A stretch of 64,000 nt of DNA from Watersipora subatra (taxonomy: Eukaryota > Bryozoa > Gymnolaemata > Cheilostomatida > Watersiporidae): positions 13,191,869-13,255,868 of the forward strand of contig NC_088711.1 in assembly GCF_963576615.1 (NCBI RefSeq). Reading direction: 5' to 3'. Position numbers and translations under genes: made by a program. Each line of letters begins with the position of its first letter. Position 1 is the stretch's first letter. The notes below the pieces were generated by a model that was not told where the DNA came from, ran no database searches, and saw only the letters and a program-made list of their open reading frames with translations. Shown piece by piece: positions 38,401 to 47,479 of the stretch.

Positions 38401-41307
38401 TACAAATAGAACAGTCATTATTTGATGACTCAGCAAGGTCCATCACCTGTACAAATAGAACAGTCATTATTTGATGACTCAGCAAGGTCCATCACCTGTA
38501 CAAATAGAACAGTCATTATTTGATGACTCAGCAAGGTCCATCACCTGTACAAATAGAACAGTCATTATTTGATGACTCAGCAAGGTCCATCACCTGTACA
38601 AATAGAACAGTCATTATTTGATGACTCAGCAAGGTCCATCACCTGTACAAATAGAACAGTCATTATTTGATGACTCAGCAAGGTCAATCACCTGTACAAA
38701 TAGAACAGTCATTATTTGATGACTCAGCAAGGTCCATTACCTGTACAAATAGAACAATCATTATTTGATGACTCAGCAAGGTCCATCACCTGTACAAATA
38801 GAACAGTCGTTATTTGATGACTCATCAAGGTCCATCACCTGTACAAATAGAACAGTCATTATTTGATGACTCAGCAAGGTCCATCACCTGTACAAATAGA
38901 ACAGTCATTATTTGATGACTCAGCAAGGTCCATCACCTGTACAAATAGAACAGTCATTATTTGATGACTCAGCAAGGTCCATCACCTGTACAAATAGAAC
39001 AGTCATTATTTGATGACTCAGCAAGGTCCATCACCTGTACAAATAGAACATTCATTATTTGATGACTCAGCAAGGTCCATCACCTGTACAAATAGAACAG
39101 TCAGTATTTGATGACTCAGCAAGGTCCATCACCTGTACAAATAGAACAGTCATTATTTGATGACTCAGCAAGGTCCATCACCTGTACAAATAGAACAGTC
39201 AGTATTTGATGACTCAGCAAGGTCCATCACCTGTACAAATAGAACAGTCATTATTTGATGACTCAGCAAGGTCCATCACCTGTACAAATAGAACAGTCAT
39301 TATTTGATGACTCAGCAAGGTCCATCACCTGTACAAATAGAACAGTCAATATTTGATGACTCAGCAAGGTCCATCACCTGTACAAATAGAACAGTCATTA
39401 TTTGATGACTCAGCAAGGTCCATCACCTGTACAAATAGAACAATCATTATTTGATGACTCAGCAAGGTCCATCACCTGTACAAATAGAAGATCAAACCGC
39501 TCCTATTCCTTATTAAGCTCTTATAGATAAACTTGCACAAGATTTTACTATATTTTATCAAAAAGTATCGGTATTTTTTTATCATTTGCAATTGTTTTTG
39601 ATGTTTGAGGTGATCTGACTGCCAGGATGTTTCAAAAGTAAAATCGACAAAACTTGATCGCTATTAAAACGCTCCGATCAATTGCAAAAAGATTGGCAGC
39701 ATAAAAATGTGCAATGTTGCAACTTGTGAACAATAGCTCAGCTAGTGATGTCCCTTTGCACATATTTTTATTTTGAGCGTTTTAACACGATCAAGTTTTG
39801 TCGATGTTAATCTTGAAATGTCCTGGCAGTCAAATCACCTCAAACGTCACCGACCATAGCAAACGATGGAAAAATACCATTACTTTCTGATAAAATCTAC
39901 TAAAGTTTTGTGTAAGTTCATCTTTAAATATACAAAACACGGCATCGCCATTTGTTCAAGTTTGAAATTTCGAATGAAAACAACATTATATATAGTAACA
40001 AAGTGAAATCATAAGCAGACATCTGTAAGTGTATTGAGATGTCACGGGTTTTATGCATTAGTACCTCTATATCTCACATACTTTATGACTAACCAAATTT
40101 GCTTCCTCATCATATTTCCCGGGTGGTCCATCACCGTCTCCACTGACAGCGCTAGTAGCTGGAGGCAGGCTAGAGTCACCTTGTCCGATCACTTGAAACT
40201 GAGCACTAATCACTGCTTCACTGGATGTTGGTAAATCCTGTTTCATCACACACAATATCGTTAGTTTATATACTCACCAGGCTAATATCACTCGTTTGCA
40301 CAGTATGTATGCTATTGGCCTCATAGAACATGGTTTCAAAAATGCATCTATCAGTCTCAGTAATCTGGTATTTCAATACCTTTTTTTTCTGAGTGCCATG
40401 CATTCTATTGAGCTCAGCAATTGGAGTCGGTTTATACACGGGTATTGAGGGTCCTGTAGGAAAGGGCTCATGTTGATATTGCAGCATTGGCAAGGCAGCG
40501 GATCTGTGTGCCGAGCGAGATTTCCCCTTAGCCTTAGCACTATGTGTTGAACCACCTTTATATAGAGCACCGACAACATTGTGATCTAAAAATATAATTG
40601 ATTAATAATTTTTGTAGTAGACCTGTTAAAGCCAGTTACTGCAAATGCGATTATCAAATGTACTGATGCTGTATGGAGCTCCGGGATCGTATGCATTGGT
40701 AAACTCGAGTGATCTCCGCAATAAACTAAAACATAAGGTCAAAGGTTGAGCGGTTAAGGTGAGCGCATAACTAATAGTGTGCTAGGTCAGCGATAGGTTC
40801 TTACACTTTTGGACAATACTCAATGGCTGTGCTATTGATATAACCTTTCAAGAAAACTACTTTCTTTCTCAAAAAGGGAAAAAATACTTTAGACTATGTA
40901 AGGTAGTTCACACGATGTTGCACGACAGCCAAAGATTTGAGCACCAAAAGTAAAACAGAACAAGCGAGTCTGCTCAGTTGTAGCCACTAACGAGCTGAAT
41001 TTGTAAGAAAAACTTCACCCATGTTCCATATAGCAACAGTATTTAAGTGGTACATTGTATTAAAAATAAGAAAAGTCACGGCGTATTGGTATCCGTAATA
41101 AATACAACATTATGTAGACTATTGCCATAAAACTCTACAATCTACACAAGCCCTACCAGCTACAGTCGAGTAGGAAGGAATATGCGGAGTCTTGTGACTT
41201 GATGAGGATGGTCTCTGGTGTTTAAAATGGCAATATGGTCTCTCACAGGCACCATTGCTGTAGTACGGGCATGGGATATTTTTAAAGTATCCTGAAGTTG
41301 GAAACAT
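20877..41307 (-). CDS. REXO1: REXO1-like RNA exonuclease (18 exons)
   Basis: DEDDh 3'-5' RNA exonuclease of the REXO1 (Elongin A-binding protein 1) family, nuclear. Exons in transcript order: 41307-41157, 40585-40278, 40237-40094, 37760-37047, 36476-36414, 36329-36222, 35601-35476, 35206-35060, 31726-31583, 30724-30593, 28987-28885, 27720-27577, 27206-27093, 26485-26304, 24211-24096, 23644-23506, 23170-23047, 20968-20877. Phases agree throughout: about 1016 residues, against roughly 1220 in human. The N-terminus [20 protein letters not shown] with PYCHFKH is the family's CCCH-like finger. The middle is acidic and low in complexity. [28 protein letters not shown] and ECVYHWGKN are family signatures before the catalytic domain. 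An in-frame TAG two codons upstream supports this ATG. Least certain is the donor of exon 8 (35060), which touches a 51-bp array. Introns 3, 8, 10, 14 and 17 carry large minisatellites. Confidence 0.92.
21350..21949. repeat. 60-bp minisatellite, ten near-identical copies
   Basis: Unit starts GGTTATAGTGTTACAGGAAG and ends CGACTACTAGCT. Exactly ten copies; almost the only variation is one G/A site and one change in the last copy. In REXO1 intron 17. Very recent homogenisation. Confidence 0.95.
22283..22880. repeat. 18-bp minisatellite ACTAGTACCACCAACACT
   Basis: About 33 units with scattered substitutions, in REXO1 intron 17. Open in frames on both strands only because the period is a multiple of three. 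Confidence 0.95.
24835..25145. repeat. 34-bp minisatellite
   Basis: About nine units, TGTTAGAGTGACTGTCTACC followed by AAGCTGAATGTCAC. In REXO1 intron 14, inside the CAGTAGA element. Confidence 0.9.
25438..25690. repeat. Compound AGTCTATAGTTAGTCTATAC tandem repeat
   Basis: Irregular 8-25 base units built from TAGTCTATA and CTCTATA. Confidence 0.85.
25945..26165. repeat. 16-bp degenerate tandem repeat
   Basis: Units of ACCAGTAACTGTACCT type with many substitutions, about 14 copies, ending about 140 bases beyond the exon 14 donor. Confidence 0.75.
28165..28789. mobile_element. TA-flanked MITE, CCCTATAGGATG ends
   Basis: Ends CCCTATAGGATGGAAATATTC and the inverse of CCCTACAGGATGAAATTATTC, with TA on both sides. 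625 bases, in REXO1 intron 11. A second copy, reversed, is at 51438. No open frame. Tc1/mariner-type by target duplication. Confidence 0.75.
29105..29620. repeat. Two abutting minisatellites, 25 bp then 28 bp
   Basis: 29105-29425: TGTCTATTTTAAACACACTA plus CTGTA, about 13 copies. 29425-29620: AACTTATGGCACTACTACTA plus ACCACACT, about seven copies. In REXO1 intron 10, ending about 120 bases before the exon 11 acceptor. Confidence 0.9.
31868..32165. repeat. 19-bp minisatellite
   Basis: About 15 units of AAGACTGACAACCGTTAAC, in REXO1 intron 8. Confidence 0.9.
32370..33012. repeat. 19-bp minisatellite with higher-order structure
   Basis: About 33 units of TTATCTGTCTACAGACCAC. Marked variants (GACGAC, GTCAGCAGACCACG) recur in the same order, showing duplication of multi-unit blocks. 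Confidence 0.9.
33754..34205 (+). mobile_element. tRNA-derived SINE, copy 2
   Basis: Head ACTAGGTGAATGCCCGGCG; box A-like TGGCATAGTGGTTAGAGC at about 34032; box B-like GAGTTTAATTCC; core TTATCCCTATAGCTGGAC; ends at the 51-bp array. After the head, its sequence aligns with copy 1. Confidence 0.75.
34208..35050. repeat. 51-bp minisatellite at the REXO1 exon 8 donor
   Basis: About 15 copies of ATCACCATGTCTGGTCTGTC plus CCTTATCACTTATTCCAGGCTGTTTCTCTAG (in two pieces). The last two copies carry an extra piece that includes the exon 8 donor region. Period 51 keeps a plus-strand frame open. Confidence 0.95.
37047..37760 (-). CDS. REXO1: REXO1 exon 4, large acidic exon starting inside a minisatellite
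   Basis: 714 bases, 238 codons, phase 0 at both ends. It codes for a disordered serine-, glutamate- and aspartate-rich stretch. It includes three imperfect copies of a 14-residue segment around [13 protein letters not shown], a basic [18 protein letters not shown] patch followed by [12 protein letters not shown] (compare ADLFGDESEDEA in vertebrate REXO1), and a final acidic segment ending in STNE before a strong GTGAGT donor. The first 13 codons are homologous to the 49-bp unit of the array immediately upstream. So the exon's 5' end is itself the last, degenerate repeat unit. Confidence 0.85.
37741..39490 (-). repeat. 49-bp minisatellite made of REXO1 exon 4 acceptors
   Basis: About 35 copies. 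On the minus strand each unit starts GTGATGGACCTTGCTGAGTC and ends TGTTCTATTTGTACAG, i.e. a pyrimidine-rich tract and AG acceptor identical to that of exon 4. Confidence 0.95.
39525..39925. mobile_element. Long imperfect palindrome in REXO1 intron 3
   Basis: The left arm (TTTATCAAAAAGTATCGGTA ... GAGGTGATCTGACTGCCAGG ... CGACAAAACTTGATCG) recurs inverted on the right. Arms are about 150 bases with a spacer near 39.7 kb. It has no coding frame; likely a foldback MITE. It directly follows the 49-bp array. Confidence 0.6.
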
Positions 41308-41811
41308 GGCTGCCTACCCTTCAATAATAAAAAATTATTATTATTATTTAATAAGTTTGGGCTATCACGCAATTTTACTAATCCACTGAATTAATGGTAA
41401 TATCCGGTAAACAAGAAATAGAATAAGAAAATAAAAAAGAATAAGAACAGCTAATTTGAGCTGTTAAAAGGATATGTCAACTAAATACTATGATGTTTTC
41501 AGGCAAACTTGGAGTTGGTGTTTCATTTTTCGTTGACTATTTTTAGACTTGAATCTAAAAAATGAGCAGTGTTAAATCAAGTTCAATAATTTTTTTTTAT
41601 TTGGTGCGCGTTATACATTGATTTCAAATAAATGCTACAAACAAAATCTTACAACATAACAATGAAAATACAGTAGTTACAATCTACTTGTGTGTATATA
41701 CAACAGAACAACTTTAATTTATGTCGATGAATATACATGTATAATGTGTGATAGTGACATGAGCGACAACACATAATAATGTATTGTCTATCAAGACCAA
41801 ATAAAATTTAG

Positions 41812-42352
41812 AGTCTCTACTATCTGAATGCCCAGCGTTGCACGTCTAATAAAAAAACAGCGCGAGATAATTTAGTTGCCATTTAGTTGTCTAATTAGTC
41901 AACATAGCCAATGGCAACATTTAGTTGCCATTGGCTATGTTGACTAATTAGACAATGGCAAAATTAGCAAACTGGATAATTTGAGTAACTTAAGCTAGCA
42001 ACCTAAGCATGTCTAAATCTTCACTATAATAAGAGCTGTGAAGACAGCTTGTATTCATTACATGTGACATTACACGCCATGATCTTCCTTACAATCATGA
42101 TCTTGAAGCGTGCAAGTAATAACCAATAGAATTTTCACAAGTGCTTCAAGCGTGCGTATTTTAATCGATGTAATGACTATGACTACAATTATCCCATTGT
42201 ACAACAATGTAGCCGATTGGCCTAGTGAGTAGAACATCTGCCTGCAGACTGAGGATCCACAAATCTAGTGCGAAGCAGATTTTTGCTGCCTAAATCTTTA
42301 TCGCTATAACTGGACACACAAACAACAATCACTGAGATCTGTATATATACAC
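41812..42352 (+). mobile_element. tRNA-derived SINE, copy 3
   Basis: Head TGAATGCCCAGCGTTGCACG; tRNA-like GGCCTAGTGAGTAGAACATC near 42218; core TTATCGCTATAACTGGACAC; tail GTATATATAC. A perfect 32-bp palindrome sits near its head. A further head follows directly at 42351. Confidence 0.7.
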
Positions 42353-42480
42353 TAGGTGAATGCCGGGCGTTGTCCGGGTAATAAAAAAGTATTTGTACAA
42401 AAAATTTATTCTCATTATATACAACATTTACCATCATAATTTTTAAACTTCCTATCATGAAAAAAGTGCTTTGTGCAGTT
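42351..42480 (+). mobile_element. SINE head fragment abutting copy 3
   Basis: ACTAGGTGAATGCCGGGCG starts at the last bases of the previous tail and continues like copies 1 and 2 for about 100 bases, then loses similarity. Head-to-tail arrangement. Confidence 0.55.
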
Positions 42481-42741
42481 CAAATAAAGTAGAAAAAAAT
42501 TGAAACAACTGTAAAGGTGTTTAAATGTGAAGTAATTAGCAAGTAATGGCTAAATAAAGTCTGTTCTGTTACAATGGTTGCAATAAAAAGTGAATTGATA
42601 TTGATACAATTAAATTGAACCCATAAAACAAAAAATAAAAATCATGAACATGTTGAATTAATAATAACAAAAAGTACATAGTGCCTATAAAAATGTGATT
42701 ACTGTTGCTGCAGAAGCTATCCATCAAAACTGAATATAACT

Positions 42742-42905
42742 ACCGTAAAACCTCTAATTGAATCCCACCTCTGTTTGAATGCCACCTCTATTTGACCGCC
42801 ACTATGAGAGAAGTGTTGAAAATAAAGCACCACCCTCCATATGAACGCCACCTCCATTTGACTGCCACTTTGACAATCTTCTTTAGTGATTAGGAGAGAA
42901 ATGTT
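42742..42905. repeat. Terminal fragment related to repeat A
   Basis: TACCGTAAAACCTCTAATTG is the inverse of the repeat A right end. Alternating AACGCCACCTC / TTGACCGCCAC motifs follow. Only one end is visible. Confidence 0.6.
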
Positions 42906-43063
42906 CATAAAATCGTACTAATAACGAACCCTTTACATCAATCAATTCTCTTGTAGTCCAACTCCAAAGCTTTGCACTTTTTCTCGTCAAAACTTTGAAA
43001 GCAGCACCATAGATACAATCCATGACTGTATCAGGGTAATAGTAGCTCCTTGTTTAACGCGGT

Positions 43064-43364
43064 TGTTATGTTTCTCAATAACTCGAAGTTTATAATGTGG
43101 TTATTTCAAAGGTTTGAAATACCGAGTCTTTCTAGTGTTTGAATAATAGTAGAAGTTTATTCGTAACTTGAGATTAGACTGTTGAGTACAGAATATGATT
43201 TTATTTATATTGTTTTATATATATTTTTATTTATATATTCAAATTGTTAGCTTTATAGCTAAAAAAAGCATAAGTATCAAAAAGCTTTAATGAATGATAA
43301 AGATATAGCCTTTAGCTTTTCAATAATAGAATAATTGATTTCTTTGCTTTCAAGTATCTCAACA
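43064..43364 (-). repeat. 3' LTR of the retrotransposon
   Basis: About 301 bases, partner of the LTR at 48504. It is longer mainly through an AT-rich insertion near 43200. Divergence between the LTRs indicates an old insertion. Confidence 0.85.
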
Positions 43365-45454
43365 CCTTCTGACCAAGCCAAAGGCGTGTATTAAGTCTGT
43401 CTGTTACATCTAGATCTGCGAGGGTTGTGTGCTCCATATTCATCTTCGGTCGCGTGTCTTCTTTGTAACTGCTCAACATGTCATCTCCAGGTGGACCCTT
43501 TGGTACAACCTTCACATTCACGCTGTGAGTTCCATAGAGTTTAGTAATTATAGCTGGAACCCATCTAAGCTGTCCTACTTGTCTTTGGTCCATAATAGCG
43601 TGCATAGCACACATCTTTTATGGAGTATACGTGTTTTCTTGCTGCTATCTTGTGAGTTTGATTTGTAGATTGGTTTGCCTGGTTTGCCACTGTCGACTGG
43701 TGTTGTTGTACCAAGTGAGCTGGAGATGGACGTAGGGTGTCAATCTTGCATCTGATCTGTCTTCCATTTAGTAGTTGGCTTGGTGAGAATCCAGTTGGTA
43801 GCGGTGTTCTCCTGTACTGCATTAAGAACTGTTGTAGAGCTGCTTTTGGTGAAAGTTCAGATTTCTTTAATTTCTTTTTTGAATGTCTGTATTAGTCTTT
43901 CTGCAGCTCCATTGGTTGCTGGATAGTAAGGTGCTCCTGTTAAGTGAACTACAGACGGTTCCCAACCTACGAACGCGTTACGTTCCGGACGGTTGTTCGT
44001 AAGGTGAATTTGTTCGTAAGTTGCTTCTGTGCTATATTTTGTATTATAATTTATGTTTAAGGCCTATATAAGTATATTGAAGGTTTATATAAGTATGTTT
44101 AAGGCTTGTATAATTAACCTGTATTGGTTTGTACTGAGAAAAAATATTTAATAAAATGGAAATAATACTTTGGTGGACGCCGGGCCATGACACTGCATTT
44201 CTTATTTATGGTATGTATTGTCCTTTCTATTACATTGTTGTTTTAATCGTTATGCTATCACTTATCGTTGTTGTCTTATTTTTTTGTATGTGTTGTCCGT
44301 TTATTATATCGCTGTCTCACTCGTTATGCTATTGTTACATCTGATATACCGTCATAATACTATCACTTATCGTCACTTAGATTGTTGTCATTCCAACGCG
44401 CTAGCGGTCCTATTCATTCACCTTGTTAGCCGGTGTTCTTACCGTTTGCCGTTAGCCGGAACGGTTGATATTATTTTATATAAATGAGTGCGCCCATTTA
44501 GTTGAGCAGAGCAGATAGCCGTATGCTCCTCGGCTGGTGAATTTCCTTCGCTAATTAAAAGCACTTTAATTAATTACAGGCACTCTCTTATCTTTATTTA
44601 TTAGTAAAGATCTTGCCAAGTAAAGGCTGGCAAATCTCTTTACAATACGTATGTAAAGTTCAAACAAAGTTCAAACAAATAATTCGAAAGTTAATCGAGT
44701 TACGAACAACGTACATGCGTTCGTATGTACCGTTGTTCGTAACTCGAATGTTCGTAAGTAGGGAACCGTCTGTATACTTCTCTCTCTACACCAAGTTTGG
44801 AATTCCTCTGAAGTGAAGCTAGTAGCATTGTCAGTCACTGTTGTGTGCGGGTATCCAAAATGAGCAAATACTCTTCTAATATGTCAGTTGTTGCTTTGGT
44901 AGACGTTGAAGAGGTCTTGTGAATGAATAGATGGATATTTGGAATATGCATCGATCATTACTAGCCAGTTGCTCCCCATAAAGTTTACCGCATGATCCAA
45001 GTGAAGTCTGCTTCATGGCTTTTCAGGAAACGTCCATGGGTGAATTGCATACTTCTGTGGTTGGCGTTGACGTTTTTCAACATGTATACATTGTCAGCAG
45101 GTATCTTCTATGTCAGCATCAATTCTTTCTTCATTTTTTCTTCATTCTCTCCATTCCAAAGTGTCCAAGATGCAAGATCTGGAGGATTTGCTTTTGATGG
45201 CTCAAAGGAGTGATCGATCTGGCTCCATATAATAGGCATCCTTCTGTTAGTGACAGCGAGTCTGCCATCTTCTTGTATGCTGTTTCTATTGTCTCATTGT
45301 TATGAGGCCATCCTTCTGTAGTGTAATTCATCAATGCTGCTAGAACTGGGTCTTTGAAAGCCTCTTTAGATACTATTTCATTATCTGTAGAATTGAGCTG
45401 ACGACTGATGGTGTGAATTGTGCATACAATATCAGCATCTTCTTTATCTTCCAT
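43365..45454 (-). pseudogene. Integrase region of the retroelement, split by a MITE
   Basis: The N-terminal part (45454-45131) includes ILHLGHFGMERMKKK, the HHCC-type lead-in. Core-domain remnants follow to about 44775, then an 821-bp insertion. The core resumes left of 43950 with the typical APYYPATNGAAERLIQTFKK. The tail (43822-43365) has QYRRTPLPTGFSPSQLLNGR and WVPAIITKLYGTHSVNVKV, as in gypsy integrase C-termini. It carries several breaks besides the insertion. Confidence 0.8.
43952..44772. mobile_element. TA-flanked MITE inserted in the integrase
   Basis: Termini CAGACGGTTCCC / GGGAACCGTCTG are inverted, with TA on both sides (43950-43951, 44773-44774). The inverted repeats continue inward as degenerate TTCGTAAG / TACGAAC motifs. 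No transposase frame is seen. TA duplication and a CAG start fit a Tc1/mariner/pogo-type non-autonomous element. Confidence 0.8.
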
Positions 45455-45781
45455 CTTGTCAAATTCCTCATCTGGTCCTACTGGTAATCTACTGAGAGCA
45501 TCAGCGTTTTGGTGATATTTGCCAGATCTATGTTCTATAGCATAGTTGTATTGGTTGAGCAGTTAAGGCCCATCTAGATAATCGGTTGGCTACAAGTGCT
45601 GAAACTCCTTTTGTTGATCCAAACAAGGCTAGAAGAGGCTTACGGTCGGTGACTAGAATAAATCATCTCCCATATATAAACTAATGGAAATTCTTTAGAG
45701 CAAATATGCTAGAGAGTGCCTCTTTCTAAACTTGTCCATACTACTTTTGCATGTTAGTGAGGGTCTTTGAGATGTTGGAGA

Positions 45782-46072
45782 TTAGCCTCCCTTCACTACC
45801 AGGATACCGTTAAATATAACAGCTCCTATTCCAGTTTCTGAAGCACCACAGGAAATTCTGATGTCTAATACTGGATCAAAATAGGTTAACACTTGGTCTG
45901 TTGAAAGCATCTCTTTAATCTTGTTAAAACTTGTCTGCTGCTGTGGGCACCAACTCAATTTTTCATCTTTTCGAGTCAATCTGTGTAGTGGCTTTGTTAT
46001 TGTTAATAAGTTAGGTAGAAATTTGCTGTAGAAATGTGTAGATCCTAAAAAAGATCGTAGCTCTTGTCTCAT
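45782..46072 (-). pseudogene. Connection / RNase H-like segment of the retroelement
   Basis: Begins RQELRSFLGSTHFYSKFLPN, the segment that follows reverse transcriptase in gypsy polyproteins, and continues LHRLTRKDEKLSWCPQQQTSF into the RNase H start (LDIRISCGASETGIGAVIF, with the expected DAS changed to GAS). Truncated by a stop. Confidence 0.75.
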
Positions 46073-46145
46073 TAGTAGGTGGTGGCATCTGCATGACTGC
46101 GTCTGCTTTCTTTCCTTTAGTTATTCCATTAGGAGTGAGCTTGTG

Positions 46146-46640
46146 TCACAGATATTCAACTGTAGGTTGTGCAAAACAGCATTTCTCCAAATTGCATCTC
46201 AGTCCATTGTCAGATAGCTTCTGTAGTAGTTTCCTTAGATTTTGTAGATGTCTGTTAGCATCAGATCCCCTGACCAAAAAGTCATCCAGGCAGACTGCAC
46301 CTCCTGGTACATTTTGTGTGAGTTGTTCCATAATCTTTTGAAAATGACCTGATGCTAAACTAATGCCAAAAAGAAGTCTCTTCTGTAGCAGAACTCCTCT
46401 ATGTGTAGACAATGCTAGCTTTTTGTGGGTCTCTGGTCCTAAGGTTATTTGGTTATATGCATCTTCTGAGTCTATTTTGGTGTAGCCATATCCTCCTAGT
46501 CTGCGAATTAAGTTCTCTGGGAGGGGAATGAGTTGTCTGTGGGTCTCCAATTGATGGTTCACTGTCTTGGAGTAGCCTCCACAAACTCTAATGTCTGCAG
46601 AGTTATGTTCTGGTAGTTTCTGATTTCTGACTGGTACCAC
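46146..46640 (-). pseudogene. Reverse transcriptase fragment
   Basis: Contains the fingers/palm pattern KIDSEDAYNQITL, FGISLASGHFQKIMEQL and the catalytic box CLDDFLVRG (x-L-D-D in place of the usual Y-x-D-D), ending NGLRCNLEKCCFAQPTVEYL. It matches Ty3/gypsy reverse transcriptases. It breaks before the RNase H-like segment. Confidence 0.85.
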
Positions 46641-47268
46641 CGGTGTGCCATAACCTTCAAATTGTGTTGGCTCCTAAATCTCTTTGGCTATTCCTGCATC
46701 ATAAGCTCTATTTAAGTCATCAAATATTGCAAACGGTCGTGCTCTGCAAAACTTTGGTGTAGCTGTAGCTTTGAAGTTTATCTCCAGTTGGTAGTCTTTG
46801 AGACATTCAAGTTTGTTGTTGAAAAGGTGAGGGAATTCTTCACATAGTTGTTTGCGATCTTCCTGTAATGTGTCTGGCTGGTCTGTGGTGATTGTAGAAA
46901 TTGTGTTCTTTTATTTTACCATCTATGGAGATTCCTAATTGCTTCATAGCTGTTTTTCCTAGTAGATTGAGGTCTTGGACCGTGCTTACTAAAAACTGTA
47001 GAGTTTTCTGTTGCTGTAGAGGTAGTTTGGCTCCAATGTTACATTTTTATGTGGTCTTAAACATGTGTTCTGAAGCCGATTTGTTGTCCACTTGTGTAGA
47101 TTGAAGGTCAGGCTTTTCTAGCTGCTTCCAAATCTGTTGAGCTATGAAGTTGTTACAGGCTCTTATGTCAAGTTTCATGGTGAAAGCTTGCCCTTGCAGT
47201 TCTATTTCCTCATGTAATCTAGGTACGGAATTAGCGGAAGTCTTTGTCATGTGTAGTTTCAATTTTTT

Positions 47269-47454
47269 TTACTGGTGTAAAAGTTGTCTTCTTTTTAATA
47301 CATGCTGGCTCAATATGTCTATTTTGTAACAAAAATTGCAACTTGCAGATTCGAACCGGCAGTTATCTAGTAGGTGTCCAACTTTATTACATCTGTAGCA
47401 TGGCTTCTTCTGTAATGGTCTAGTTGCTTCCTGGCTGTTGTGTTGATGGTGCAT
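47269..47454 (-). pseudogene. Gag zinc knuckle (CCHC)
   Basis: CYRCNKVGHLLDNC fits C-x2-C-x4-H-x4-C, the nucleic-acid-binding knuckle at the end of retroelement Gag. The next segment (47262-47047) looks like the protease, but the expected D-T/S-G-A active site reads D-I-R-A, so it is probably dead. Confidence 0.75.
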
Positions 47455-47479
47455 AGCTTTTCTTCTGTGTGAAAACTTA

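Larger units (their letters stand above)
41308..43063. other. Upstream of REXO1: repeats, no gene
   Basis: The REXO1 promoter must lie here, but no core motif stands out. Mostly SINE copy 3, its following head and the repeat A fragment. Confidence 0.5.

Noticed and set aside
37741-39490. CRISPR array
   Set aside because: Units are contiguous with no unique spacers, and the genome is eukaryotic.
40266-40380. Alternative REXO1 exon 2 donor after MHGTQKKK (40380)
   Set aside because: It breaks phase with exon 3. The GTGAGT donor at 40278 is stronger and keeps the frame.
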